The notes under the pieces: model-generated
Database searches by the model: none
Told to the model about the DNA's origin: nothing
The model's input: the letters and a program-made list of their open reading frames with translations, nothing else
Assembly: GCA_011032825.1 (NCBI GenBank)
Contig: JAADJZ010000004.1
Location: forward strand, 124,001-188,000
Direction: 5' to 3'
Source of the DNA: Massariosphaeria phaeospora
Taxonomy: Eukaryota > Ascomycota > Dothideomycetes > Pleosporales
DNA length: 64,000 nt
In this document: piece after piece, positions 1 to 11,482 of the stretch
Position numbering within the stretch: position 1 is the stretch's first letter
How the letters are laid out: each line of letters opens with the position of its first letter
Program-made: the position numbers and the translations under genes

Positions 1-833
1 CTTTATTACTCTTTAGCTAGACGAACAACGATATTGAACTTGCTTAGCTTAAGCAAGTATTTAATTGCTGTACAAAAAAGAAAACTCAACGATTCTATTA
101 ACTTCTAATTCTAGATAGCTACGAATTCTATATTACTATAGATTTTATCAACTACTATTATTAGAACAAAATTCTTTTTGCTATTCTACTTCTTTATTCG
201 ACTTATACGCTTTAGCTACTTAATATAGCAATATTTAAGCTTCTATTAACAGTTTACTTAGCAAAGCTATTAGAATACTTTTATAGAAGCTAGGGCCTAG
301 CTTCTATTACTAAAAGCAATTTTTTTCTTCTATTCTAGAATGCGTAGAAAGCTTCTTTTAAAGAATTAACTATTCTTAGCTCTTTTAGAGCTACAGGCAT
401 ATTACTACCTAATTCTAAGCCTATTTTTAATAGGTTTACGCAGAATAAAAAATTAAGCAATAGCTCTTTATCAAAGCTTAGCGATTATAACTAGAGAAAA
501 ATAAATAGGCTTGTACAATTAGTAGTGAAGAATTAAAGTAGTTAAAATACATAAAAGCTTTGCCAATTGCTTTACTACCTATTTGTTTAGAATAAGCTAC
601 TTAAGCATAAAATAAATAGAATTAAGCAAGCGCTATCTACTAAAGAAAAGCGTAAAAAAAAAAGCAAAGCTTTAGATTTCTAACAGCGCTAGGAATATCA
701 TAGTAAAGCGGTTTTCTAGTTACTAAGGAAAATAAAAAAAGCATGTGTTCGTTAATTTGTTAGAGAGCAAAAGAAAAAGAAGCAGCAGCTTTAAAAAGCA
801 GAAATAGCAAAGTTAAAAAAAGTAGCTAAGCTA
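1..833 (+). pseudogene. Transposase relic, DDE C-terminal half of element 4
   Basis: No open frame survives, but reading through stops in one plus-strand frame gives recognisable pogo/DDE_1 blocks: an ILDxxExxITIDFI relic near 105-155, then NKIxxxxxxxxST and LLNIAIFKLL near 170-230, then a basic tail to 833. In the family these are the second and third catalytic-aspartate neighbourhoods of a transposase of about 500 residues. The histidines and glycines of the consensus are changed in ways single C-to-T or G-to-A transitions explain. The frame is then interrupted by element 2 at TA 832-833. The protein cannot be functional. Confidence 0.6.
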
Positions 834-900
834 ACGTACTTTACGAGTTCGCCGCTTACACGAGTTCGCTGCTTACTTTTGCTAAGCTCCTACCAAAACT
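834..900 (+). repeat. Terminal inverted repeat of element 2 (left), with tandem subterminal motif
   Basis: ACGTACTTTACGAGTTCG then CCGCTTACACGAGTTCGCTG then CTTACTTTTGCTAAGCTCC. The same arrangement, inverted, occupies 4497-4564. The 17-18 bp unit is present twice, which may be paired transposase-binding sites. Confidence 0.85.
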
Positions 901-2123
901 ACTCTATTCTAGCGCAAAACAGCTTACTTTAGCTCTATATAAAACAATGCAACTTAAAATATTATTTAGAGTTTACTTCTACTGCTTGCTTACACGTACG
1001 CGCGTTATGCTTAGTTTAATTGCACTGCTCGCAGCGCTTTTAAAATAGTTTACCTACTCTAGCGCGCACTTGCGTCTTTAGCTTTTTTTTATTACTACGC
1101 GCTTTAAACTTTTGTAGAGCAGTTAAACAAGCTTTGTTTTTAACTATCAAAGTTCTTTTTGCCTAAACCTACTTTCTTTTATGCAATTTACGCTGCGTAG
1201 TAGCTTTATTTGCTGCTTAAAGCTTTGCGATTTTTTTTTTGCGCTAACACTAGCTTATGCGCGATAATTGCTGCTTTTTTTAAAACTTTTTTAAAGGCTT
1301 TTACTACAAACGTTGGTAAGCTATCTATATACTTTTAAATTCTTGCTTTTACAAGCGTCAATTGCAACTTTAGTTTAAAAGTATTGCTTAGAGTTTGCGA
1401 CTGCTAGAGCTTGTTGTTAATAAGTAGTAGTAATAATAGAGTACGCAACTAGACGTTAAAAGCTGTTATAACCTGTTTTAAGTTAAATAGAACTAATCTA
1501 GCGCTTTAAAACTCTTTTTAGATATTACTAAAAGTAATTGTAGCATTATAAGCGCGTATAAACTATAGTAAAAACTTAAGTTTTGTAATATAAGTAATTT
1601 AGTTGCGCATAAAATCTTTAGCTTAGCGCTTGTACGCTTTTTTAAAAAAAGCAAAACAACTTATATTAAAAAGCTGCAGAAAGTGCGATAAGTGTAGAAA
1701 TATGCAAATAGTAATAATCTTGTTTTTCTTGTAGTATTGCTAAAATTTAAGCGAGTTGTAGCTCTTATAGCCGTTAATTGCGAGTAGTTAGTAGCTACTA
1801 ACTACTTTTTTCTTTGTATGCTTATTAAAGTGCTTTAACTACTTAAAACTAAGCTTATTCGTTGTTTAGCCGTTTTTGGAAACCGCAATAACCTAGTTTT
1901 AAAGCAAGTTATTTTCTTTATACTAAGCAAAGAGGTAGTAGTAGCTTTTAAAAATAATAAAAAGTAGAATAAGCTACTTTGTTGCGTTGATGTCTTGAAT
2001 AACTGTTGTTTACTTTCTATTGCCTTGCTATACTGCCTTTAGCCGTTTTTATCTTTCTAAAGCTATAACAATAGTTTTAGTTAATATCTAGCTTATTATA
2101 AAGCCTGCTTTATTAAAGTTGTA

Positions 2124-2190
2124 ATGTACTTTACGAGTTCGTGCATTACACGAGTTCGTGCATTACTTTTGCTAAGCTTTTACCAAACTC
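2124..2190 (+). repeat. Terminal inverted repeat of element 1 (left)
   Basis: Contains two tandem copies of ACGAGTTCGTGCATTAC followed by TTTTGCTAAGCTTTTACC. The inverted partner is 3925-3987. One terminal C-to-T difference (ATGTAC versus ACGTAC) is RIP-like. Confidence 0.85.
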
Positions 2191-3987
2191 TACTTTCTAC
2201 GTAATACCTTAACAACAATACTAGATAAAACTTTCTAAAGAACGTTAGATACAGCTTGCTCTTTAAGCTTTTAAACAAAATGCAATACTTTTTTAGCAAC
2301 GCGCTGCAGCTATCTACAACGTTAATTAATTAACACTAAACTACCAACGCGCAGAACAGACTTTACAAGTAGATTACTAGCCTAAATTAGAGAATCTAAC
2401 AAAAACTAAAGAGAGCGTAGTTGTTAAGTATATACTTGAGCTTATATCGCGCGAATTTCTTTTTAAGCTCGCAGCTGTAGCTAATATAGCCAATTCCTTG
2501 CGCGCAAAGCGCAATCTAAGCTAGGTTAGCTTAAACTAGCTTAGTACGTAGGTTATGCACCGCTTTAAGTTTACAATAAAGTTTAATCGCAAGTACAATT
2601 ACAAAAAAGCGCTTTGCAAAAATTTTAAAGTTATTTAAAGCTAGTTTCGCCTAGTAGCTAACATAAAAGCTAAGTACAGTATCTAGAATGTAAATACGTA
2701 CAACTTTGACAAAACAGGCTTTATAATAGGCTAGATATTAACTAAAGCAGTTGTTACTGCTTTAGAGAAACGAGAACGGCTAAAGGCAATACAGCAAGGC
2801 AATAGAGAGTAAACGATAGTTATCTAAAGCATCAACGCAATAGAGTAAGCTATTCTACTTTTTATTATTTTTAAGAGCTACTATTACTTCTTTGCCTAGT
2901 ACAAGAAAGAGAATCTGCTTTAAAACTAGATTATTGCAGTTTCTAAGAAAAGCTAGACAACAAATAAGCTTAGGCTGCAGTAGTTAAAGCACTTTAATAA
3001 GCATACAAAAAAAAAAGTAGTTAGTAGCTACTAACTACTCGCAATTAATAGCTATAAGAGCTATAACTCGCTTGCATTTTAGCAATACTACAAGAAAAAC
3101 AAAATTATTACTATTTGCATGCTTCTGCACTTATCGCACTTTTTACAGCTTTTTAATGTAAGTTGTTTTACTTTTTTAAAAAAAGCGTACAAGCGCTAAG
3201 CCGAAGATTTTATACGCAACTAAATTACTTATATTACAAAACTTAAGTTTTTACTATGCTTTATACGCGCTTATAATGCAGCAATTACTTTTAGTAATAT
3301 CCAAAAAAGGTTTTAAAGCGCTAGATTGGTTTTATTTAACCTAAAATAGGTTATAACAGCTTTTAACGTCTAGCTACGTACTCTATTACTACTACTACTT
3401 ATTAACAACAAGCTCTAGCAGTTGCAAACTTTAAGCAATACTTTTAAACTAGAGTTGCAATTAACGCTTGTAAAAGCAAAAATTTAGAGGTATATAGATA
3501 GCTTACCAACGTCTATAGTAAAAGCTTTTAAAAAAGTTTTAAAGAAAGTAGCTATTATTGCGCACAAGCTAGTGTTAGCGCAATAGAAAATAGCTAAACT
3601 AAAGATAGCAAATAAAGCTGCTACGCGACGTAAATTGCATAAAAGAAAGCGAGTTTAGGCAGAAAGAACTTTGATAGTTGAAAATAAAGCTCGTCTAACT
3701 GCTCTAAAAGAGTTTAAAGCGCGTAGTAATAAAAAAAAGCTAAAGACGCAAGTGCGCGCTAAAGTAGGTAAACTATTTTAAAAATAGTGTAGATAGTGTT
3801 ATTAAGCTAGGCACAACGCGCGTACGTGTAAGCAAGCAGTAAAAGTAAACTTTAAATAATATCTCGTGTTATATTACTCTACACAAAGCTAAAGTAAGCT
3901 GTTTTGCGCTAGAATAGAGTGATTTTGGTAGGAGCTTGGCAAAAGTAATACACGAACTCGTGTAATGCACGAACTCGAAAAGTACGT
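2124..3987 (+). mobile_element. 1.86-kb pogo/Fot-like transposon (element 1) inserted inside element 2
   Basis: Length is 1,864 bp. The left TIR starts at 2124 (ATGTACTTTACGAG) and the right TIR ends at 3987 (CTCGAAAAGTACGT), with TA at 2122-2123 and 3988-3989. The interrupted element 2 sequence reads continuously across the TA once this copy is removed (GTTG-TA-CGTATTT), so the insertion is precise. The TIR contains a tandem ACGAGTTCGTGCATTAC. A plus-strand transposase relic shows the first-aspartate motif of pogo transposases (YNFDKTGFIIG, about 2699-2735). Every long frame is broken by stops. It inserted after element 2 was already present. Confidence 0.87.
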
Positions 3988-4615
3988 TACGTATTTTTAT
4001 TCTAGATACTATACTTAGCTTTAATATTAGCTACTAGGCTAAACTAGCTTTAGATAACTTTTAGATTCTTGCAAAGTGCTTTTTTATAATTGTACTTGCG
4101 ATTAAACTTTATTGTAAACTTAGAGCAGCTTTTAACCTACGTACTAAGCTAGTTTAAGCTAACCTAGCCTAGATTGCGCTTTGCGCGTAAGAAATTGGCT
4201 ATATTAGCTACAGCTGCGAGCCTAGAAAGAAATCCGCGCGTAATAAGCTTAAGTATATACTTAATAACTACTTTCTCTTTAAGCTTAGTTAGATTTTTTA
4301 ATTTAAGCTAGCGATTTGCTTGTAAAGAGCGTTTAGCGTATTGATTGTTTAGTGTCTTTCAAAAGACGTTATAGATAGCTGCAGCGCGTTGCTAAAAAAG
4401 TATTGCGTTTTGTTTAAAAGCTTGAAAAGCAGTTTGTACCTAGCGTTCTTTAGAAAGTTCTATTTAGTATTGTTGTTAAAGCATCGCGTACATAGATAGA
4501 GTTAGTAGAAGCTTGGCAAAAGTAAGCAGCGAACTCGTGTAAGCAGCGAACTCGTAAAGTACGTTATACAAAAAGAAAATTGCAAAGAAAAAGCGTATAG
4601 CGCGAAAAGTAGCTA

Positions 4616-6723
4616 CAGTGCTTGTGTACCTCGTGCACAGTTTCGAGTTGTACACGATTTTCGAAAATAATAGCTATTCTAAATATAAAGCTCTAGAGCT
4701 ACGTACAAATAATATTATTGCAAAGATTTTTTAGTAGAGTACTCTATAGATTCTTGCGATAAAATAACTCTATATATACCTAGCTAGCTAAGTAATTTTG
4801 CGCTTGCGAAAGTTAATAGTAGGCGCTGCAACTAGCGCAGCTACATTAAACAACTTACTATTTTTAGCACTTCTAGCACGACGCGCACGCTTTTTCTGCT
4901 TAATAGAAAGCTTTAAAGCTACTTTCTTGCTTTTTTAAAATAATTGTAAAGTTTTTTAAGCGTTTTTTTTTTTTTTAAGCGCTGTTTTTCTTGTGCGCGC
5001 GCAGCTGCCTGTTTAGTTTTCTTAGCTTTTTTTTTTTTTGCACTAACTTAGCTGCTTCTTGCGCTACACGCTTTTTCTTTGCAAGCTTTTTTTTAAGTAG
5101 CTTATTATTGTTTTAAAGCTTTTTTTTATTAGCTTTTGCAAGCTCTTTTTTATGTGCAAAGCGTTAAAAAATTTTATATTATTTCTTTGCTTCTCTCTTA
5201 GCACGAGATAACTAGAAAATAGTACTTTTATAATACTTCTAATGCTGCTGTAAAAGTAAAGCTTTACGCTTTATAAAGCGCTGCTTTTTCTTCTATAAAG
5301 CTTTTTTTATAGTAGCTATCTTATAGTGTAAAAGCTCGTTCTAAGCTACAAAGTAGTAAAGAGTTTTTATTACTTTGCGCGTTTTCCTAGAGTGCGTATT
5401 TTTCGCAGATCTATTAATCAACGTTTTTATTTTCTGCCAATCGCCTTCTAAGTAGACTAAAGTAGATAATTTTAACAATTCTAAGCTGTTTAGTGTTAAT
5501 AGCTTAAACCTATTAAGTATTCTATTTAGATTAAGTAGCGATATGCTAGTAGCTTTAAACGAGCTAAGTATTAGCTTCTTGTTAAATGTAAAGCTCTACG
5601 CGCTTTAGAATAATAAAAAAAAGTAGCTTTTATTAATTAGAATCTATTTAAGCAATGTATAGAAGTGTTTTGTAAGCTCTTAACTATAGTTAGATGCTAG
5701 TAAACTAAAGCATTTAACATTTAGTAGTTGCAGCGTATAAGTTAAATGCAAAAGAAATATACAAAGTAGTATTCTATTTTTATTGCAAAAGTTAATAAAA
5801 TCGATTGTTACATAGCTGCCGTGCTTGTTAATAATAAGTAATTGCTATTTTCGCCGTGCTTTCTGCTTTGTATAGCAATTAAAAACTTGTTCTAGCTACG
5901 CAAAACTTATTTTATTGTTTGTCTAGCTTAATAGAAAAGTTGTAAAATGTACTGTATAGATGCTAAGCTTGATATTCTTAACTTAGCTAGCTTGTACGTT
6001 TTTTTTAGCAGCTAGATAGATAATAGCTAGCAGTAGCGCAGTGCTATTAGCGCAAATTAACGCTAATAGCGTTATCTACTTACAAAAGCTATTTTGAAAA
6101 GCTAAGTTTACACGCTTACGTGTATAAGCTTCTTTGCTAAAAATTCTTTTTAACTTTGCAAGCACTTTAATTGCGAAGCTTTTTTTATCTATATTGTAGG
6201 TATTTTAAAGCTAGATATCGTACTAAGTAACTTTCTCTTAGAGTAGTTAAAAATACAAGCTATATTTTTTAAAGAAATTAGCGTTGTAGCGTACAGAATC
6301 CATAGCAAGTGCCTAGCAAAATGTTAAGTTATTTTTATTGCGCTTTAGAAAGCGCGTAACCTAGCTTTTAAAAACATTTTGTTTTGCTAGCTTAAAAGCG
6401 TATAATTGTATTATTGCTTTTGTAAGTAGTAGGCGTTTCTTTGTAAAGCTTTTAATATATTTAACAAGCTTAGCTTCGTGCTATACGTTAAGTGCGCGTA
6501 TGTTATTGTACGCGTTGTTGCGTAAGTGCGTAATTAAGCAATAGCAGCGCAACAACGTTGTGCAATTAATACTATATTTATTAGCAATTTTTTTATATAC
6601 AAGTTTTTTTTCTAGTTTTAGCGCGTTAATAGCTGCAAGCGCTTTATTTATAGCTATTGTAGTTGTTGAATTATAGTAAAGTAAAGTTTAGGTGTTAGTT
6701 TTGAGAATCGTGCACGAGCACTG
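4616..6723 (-). mobile_element. 2.1-kb pogo-like transposon of a second family (element 3), minus orientation
   Basis: It starts CAGTGCTTGTGTAC at 4616 and ends GTGCACGAGCACTG at 6723, an imperfect inverted repeat, flanked by TA at 4614-4615 and 6724-6725. Length is 2,108 bp. The minus strand around 5836-5786 gives LLINKHGSYVTIDFINF, a degenerate version of the pogo motif LLxDGHGSHVTxEFIxFC containing the second catalytic aspartate region. Lysine-rich relics near 4950-5300 correspond to the basic C-terminus. It sits in the host element only 50 bp from the end of element 2. Stops throughout show that it is dead. Confidence 0.82.
5780..5840 (-). pseudogene. Transposase DDE motif relic in element 3
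   Basis: Read on the minus strand this short stretch retains an HGSxVTxDFIxFC-like block, the most conserved part of pogo/Tigger transposases. The aspartate normally before the HGS has become asparagine (D to N, a G-to-A change on the coding strand), which would abolish catalysis. Surrounding sequence is too AT-rich and stop-filled to set gene boundaries. Confidence 0.6.
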
Positions 6724-8059
6724 TAAAGTAGCTAGAAAAAAAGAAAAAGTAGAAAAGGCAGCAAAGCAAGCTCGCTAGAAAGAAGCTCGCGACGCTACAA
6801 AAGCTCTACAATTTTTTTAAAAAAGTAAAAGAAAAGCTTTGCAGCTATTTCTACAAAGCAAAAAGCGTTACAAACGTAGCGTTGATACTAGAAATACTAC
6901 GAAAGCTTTAGAGAGCGTATCTACTGTTCTAGCTATTCTAACGCGTTGCGGCCGCAGCGTTAAGTTTCTAGATAAATATAAGTAGCGCAAATTAATCGCA
7001 AGTATCAATATAGTACTCTACTAAAAATTCTTATAATAATATTAATTGTAGCTAGCTCTATTGCTTTATTGCTAGTAAAACGTTTATAGTGTTTCGCGTG
7101 CATTACGCGTACGAACACGTTACTGTGTTCGTGCACATGCTAACTACGTTGCGTGCTAATTGCTCTATTCAAAATCTTACCTATAAAACTTAAAGCTATT
7201 AAGCTACGTACAATAGCTATTATTGCGAGATTTTTAGTAAATTAATACATTAAGTATAGCAAATAATTTGTACTACTTAGATTATGTGTATCTAGTTAGC
7301 AGCTTAACAGCGCAGCTACTGCGAGTAACTTTAGCTAGAATAGTAAGTACAACTTTAGCAAGTGCTGCAGCACTACAAGAACGCTTTTATTACTTTGCTT
7401 TTAGAGTATTTGTAGCTAAAGCTTTGCGCTTACTCGTTTAGAAAGTTTGAATAAGCTTTTAGGTATTTTAGAGCGCCTTTTGAGCTGCCGCAGAAGCTGC
7501 TTTTTCTGCTTTTTTTTTTTTACGCTTCTTTCGCTTTGCTGTAGTTGCTACACGCTTTTTTTTTTAAGCTTTTTGTTGTATAAAGCGTTAGCAGCTTAGA
7601 GCTGCTTTATTTAAGCTTTTTAGAGTTTTTTTTCTTTAGCTAGTTGCTTATTCGTGCGCTTACGTGCTTTACTCTTAGCTATTTTACGCAGTAACTAAAA
7701 AATAGCTTCGCCGTAATACTTTTACTTTTGCTGCAAATTAAGCACTTTGCTTTTCTTGTTATGCTTTTTTTTAGTAGTAAGCGCGTTGCGTAAGCTTTTA
7801 TTCTTACTAGTAAAAAGCTCGTTTTAGTTAGCTAGGTAGTAGATTAGCGAGAACACTGTTTTAAGATTAGACAACGACTTATTAGCAGCTGCGCGTAAAA
7901 AACGATTAGCTTTACGCTAGCTAAGCTTAGGCTTGTTTGCAAGCTTGTTTAGTAGCTTGTTTAAAAAGCGCTTTATAACTCTCTTTCGATCTATAGGCTA
8001 TATACTAGTAGTAGCAAAAAACTACAAAATTGTTTGCTTTTTAAAGCTCGCATGCTAGG

Positions 8060-8560
8060 TGTTATTAGAGGTGTTCTCTTACCGAAGGTACGAGTTATCG
8101 AACTCGGAGATTCCGCCTAAGGGATTGTTCTGTGTTCGGAGGGCTTGGTAACAACGAGAGAACAATCTCAATCCTATCCTGGATAGAATAACAAAGTAAC
8201 AATCTGTTGCCTATAGATCTAATCTATGTATGAGATGTACTTAGGAGAGTTAACTACAAAGAATCCGAACTGTAAAGGAGATCCTGCCAATCTATATAGT
8301 TCTATGATTCTTCGCCAAAAGCGTCCTGCTTAGTCCGCTTGGTGTGCTTAGTCGCTGAGCGCCCTAGGCTAGCTAAGCGCTCGCCGCTCAGTGTGCTCAG
8401 TCCGCCAAGGCCCTAATCGCACTGATTACTATCACGTGACCGCTGACCTAATCCTGCCTCGCGCATTGCTGTACTTTCGTCTTGCAGACCTGCAAGCTCT
8501 AACAACCTTCCTGCGTCGTTGCTTGGTCTACGATACCTAGTATCGTCTCTGTTTGTAACA
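8060..8560. mobile_element. Solo LTR of an LTR retrotransposon (501 bp)
   Basis: It begins TGTTATTAGAGG and ends GTTTGTAACA, i.e. TG...CA termini within a TGTTA/TAACA inverted repeat. It is flanked by a perfect 5-bp duplication, CTAGG, at 8055-8059 and 8561-8565. No internal retrotransposon sequence is present, so this is a solo LTR left by LTR-LTR recombination. Base composition is balanced, unlike the AT-rich transposon around it, and CpA/TpG are not depleted to the eye. It therefore either entered after RIP of the host element or escaped RIP. Gypsy versus Copia cannot be decided from an LTR alone. Confidence 0.85.
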
Positions 8561-8760
8561 CTAGGCGTCCTAGAACAACAAGAAAAAGTTGCTTTTTTTA
8601 ATTAAAACTAGCTCTTGGCTGCGCTAGGTGTATTTTGCAAGCTTTTTAGAGTAAGCTTTACTTAGCAGCTTAAAGTAAACTACATCTAGCAGCTGCAGCG
8701 TATAAGTACTATAAAGTAAAAATACAGCAATATAAATCTTGTAAGTAAAGTAGTAACGTA

Positions 8761-10599
8761 TTAGATTACCAAGCTAGCTAGATTACCAAGCCGGCTACTT
8801 TTCCTTGGCACTACCAACTCTATTATCGGCCTACGATGCTTTAACCAAGCAACGCAATACTTACTAAACAAGAAAGTAGAATTAATATCGCAATCTAAGC
8901 TTATAAAGCTAGCTAATTTTAAAGTCTACAACGCGCTGCTACATTGTTTAACGTTAATTACTAGAAACTTTCTAATTAGCTTAACAAAATTGCATTTTAA
9001 CTTTAAACACAACCTAATTGCTAGAAGCTTACTACAACTAAAGAGCAAACAATTGTCTAACATATTCTCAACTTTAATTTGCAAGAATTTGCTTTTCGGC
9101 TGTCTAAAGTAGAAAATATAAGAGATAAACTAATAGCTGCGCAAAGTAAAAAGCTAGTAGGCAAAAAATAAGCTACAAGATTTGTATCGCGTTTAGGCGA
9201 GCTTAAAATAGCTTTCAATTAAGCAAAGAACTAGCAGAGAATACAATAAAAAGATTTTAAAGTAATTAGCGCGTAGTTTAAGCTTGTTAAGAATACTAAA
9301 GCTAAGTACAGCATCTACAAGAATAACGTGCACAACTTCAATAAAACTAGTTTCTAAATAGGCGTAATTGAGTCTATGAAAGTTGTTACAAGCTTTTAAA
9401 AACGTACTCAACCTAATCTAATCTAGCTAGGCAATTGAGAGTAAGTAACAGTTATTCAAAGCATTTGCGCTGCAAAGTACGCGATTTCGCCGTTTATTAT
9501 CTACAAAAAGCGCGTTTACATTTTAGCATAGTACAAAGAGAATTTTATACCTAGCAATTAGAAGCTTTTAGTTTCTAAAAATAGCTAAACAAACAACGCT
9601 TTTAGTTTTAAATAGTTAAAGCATTTTAACGCGCATACAAAAGCGCGTTAAGTAGAAAAGTATTAGCTGCTTATTCTAAACAGCTATAAGAGCTACTAAT
9701 CTCAAGATTTCAAAATTTATTACTTTAAAAACAAAATTCTTACGCTTTGCATGCTAGCTTATTTATTTTATATTCTCTAGCTGCTAGATGTAGTTTGCTT
9801 TTTGCTGCTAAAGCTAAAGTACTCTTAACGCGTTTGAAACTTAGCGCGCTAGCGCGTTTTTTATATTAACAAAAAAAGCTTTCTGCTAGCCTTTAGAAAC
9901 GCGTTTTTTAAAGTGTTTACAACAAAGAACTATAAAAAAGCTTTTAAGATTTTAAAGCTAGTTTCTATTAATGCGTAAGTAGTACTTAATCGCTTTAAAG
10001 TACGGCTACGTACCTCGCTACTACTTTTCGCACTAGAAACGCCGTAGTAGTTAAAAACTCTAAGCAATACGCTTAAATTTGAATCGCAATCAAAGCTTAT
10101 TACTACTAAGCTTGGTTTCTCTCTATTATCTTTAAAGAATAGAGTTAACTAGCTTGTTAAAGAGTTCTACTAGATAGCCTATTAGGTTAAGCTAATACGC
10201 AATCGAATCTCTAGCCTTAAAAAAACTATTAAAGAAGCAACAAAAAGAAAATTACAAAAACAGAAGCAGATTTAAATAGGTAGCACAATAGAGTATAGTA
10301 ATAGATTAGCGCAAGTAGCTGCTAAAGCGTCTATAGTACTTTAGCTATTAAAGAAAGCGCGTAGTAAAAAGAGTTAAAAAAGAGCACAGCTAGCTTTACG
10401 GCGCTGTAAAAACTGTAGTAATACAAAGCACAATGCCTAAACTTGCTAAAAGAATACAGAAAAAGCTTTTAAATCTAGAGCTAGCACGACGTACGCAGGT
10501 TTCTTGTTTAATAGCAATTAGTTTAATATTCTTTAAGATAAGTTGGTTGTGCTAAGGAAAAGTAGCTAGCTCGGTGATCTAGCTAGCTCGGTGATTTAA
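8761..10599 (+). mobile_element. 1.84-kb pogo-like transposon (element 6, third family) inserted in element 5
   Basis: Ends are TTAGATTACCAAGCTAGCTA at 8761 and the complement of TTAAATCACCGAGCTAGCTA at 10599, flanked by TA at 8759-8760 and 10600-10601; length 1,839 bp. Each terminus carries the unit GATYACCRAGCTAGCTA twice in tandem. The plus strand keeps KYSIYKNNVHNFNKTSF (about 9302-9355), the pogo first-aspartate motif with Asp changed to Asn. Basic tail relics occur near 10200-10450. No functional frame remains. The copy differs from elements 1 and 2 in its TIR but is close in size. Confidence 0.82.
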
Positions 10600-10605
10600 T
10601 ACGTT

Positions 10606-11482
10606 AGTGTAAAAAGTTCTTTGTAAAGTAGCTGCTGTAGCCGTTGAAAATAAGTAAGCGCTAGTTTTTTTTATGCCGCGCTTTTTTCTTTGTGCAGCGG
10701 TTGAAAACCTGCTCTAACTAAGCTAATCCTACGTCGTTATTCGTTTATCTAGATAGTGTTAAAGCTACAAAAACGTCGTGTACGCTAGGCTTGATATCTG
10801 CTACTTATAACAATTGTAGAGTATAGTTTGCAAACTCGTAGATTAGGCTAGGCAGCAGCGCAGTCTTATTAGCGCAAACTGCAGCGACAGTTGTTATCCA
10901 AGTACGCGAGCTATCTTAAAGAGCTGCAGTAACTTTACGCTTCTTCTATTGTGCCTTTGTAAAAGTTTTTTTTGATTGTTTGATTACACTTATTATAAAG
11001 CCTTTTTCGTCTATATTGTAGCTATTCTTGGGCAGAATCTTATGCTCCTCTATCTTGCTGTGTAGCAAGTTAAAGTATAGCTTGTACTTGATATATAAGT
11101 CAGCTGTGTGGCGCGTAGCGTCCATGGCGGTGGTGTATCTTGAGATGAGCTCGTCCTCGTGTCGGTGCTTGAAGCGCGTCACCTAGGACTTAGAAACGCG
11201 TTCGTGGGCTATCGTAGAAGCGAAATTTTGTATCATAGCTCTCGTAGGTGGTAGCTCTTGCTTTGTTAAGTCTCTAATGTAGAGTACAAGCTCCTCCTCT
11301 TGTCGTAGCGTAAGTTTCTTCTAGTCAAAGTTTTTGGTGGTTCGCGAGCCTTGACGACCTTGGTGTCTTCGAGCTAAAGTATTTCTATCTACGCTGAACA
11401 TGTTAGCATATTCCTAGTATACAGGATTATCTCCTAGCTCGCGCAAGTTAATTGCTGCAATCGCCTCCTCGATTGGAGTCAT
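10606..11482 (-). pseudogene. Pogo/Fot-like transposase, N-terminal half (HTH_Psq / CENP-B-type DNA binding) of element 5
   Basis: The likely start is the ATG at 11482 (MTPIEEAIAAINLRELGDNP), 98 bp inside the right TIR. The frame continues through RNTLARRHQGRQGSR and LTLRQEEELVLYIRDL, which is the pipsqueak-type helix-turn-helix followed by a CENP-B-type domain, the standard N-terminus of these transposases. It then reads NSYNIDEKGFIISVIKQ (about 11025-10975), holding the first catalytic aspartate. In-frame TAG codons occur where Gln or Trp is expected, e.g. in VSKS-stop-VTRF near 11180. The C-terminal half lies beyond element 6 and the LTR and is heavily mutated. It cannot encode an active enzyme. 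Confidence 0.75.

Larger units (their letters stand above)
834..4564 (-). mobile_element. 1.86-kb pogo/Fot-like transposon (element 2), minus orientation, interrupted by element 1
   Basis: Terminal inverted repeats of about 55-60 bp begin ACGTACTTTACGAGTTCG at 834 and end with its complement at 4564. Both are flanked by the dinucleotide TA (832-833 and 4565-4566), the Tc1/mariner target duplication. Removing the insertion at 2124-3987 and one duplicated TA leaves about 1,865 bp, the same size as element 1. Segment 838-2120 is the inverse of 2700-3990, and 3990-4564 is the inverse of 2124-2700, so this copy runs opposite to element 1. The transposase is on the minus strand and full of stops. 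Each TIR contains a tandem 17-18 bp motif (CGAGTTCGCYGCTTACA). Confidence 0.85.
1..7120 (+). mobile_element. Outer pogo/Fot-like DNA transposon (element 4), 5' end beyond the window, RIP-decayed and split by two insertions
   Basis: Host element of the left half of the nest. Its own sequence is 1-833, about 50 bp at 4565-4615, and 6724-7120; the rest is inserted elements. Around 105-260 the plus strand, read through stops, gives a degenerate pogo-type DDE core (a relic of LDGHESHITIDFI, then NKI..., then a relic of PxHSTHxLQPLDVxIF), which fixes the orientation. Lysine/arginine-rich coding relics at 640-830 and 6726-6900 fit the basic C-terminal tail of such transposases. The right end at about 7090-7120 carries an inverted-repeat-like end (GTGTTCGTACGCG read inward) beside TA 7121-7122. 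The left terminus is not in the window, so total size is unknown. Frequent TAG/TAA codons with retained CpG fit RIP. Confidence 0.7.

Noticed and set aside
834..905. Direct repeats with short spacing that could suggest a CRISPR-like array
   Set aside because: Only two units per site, present at both transposon ends in inverted orientation and flanked by TA; they are parts of terminal inverted repeats, and the organism is eukaryotic.
9193..9411. 72-codon minus frame inside element 6
   Set aside because: It opposes the transposase orientation, is AT-rich, and overlaps the degenerate DDE motif on the other strand; a chance frame.
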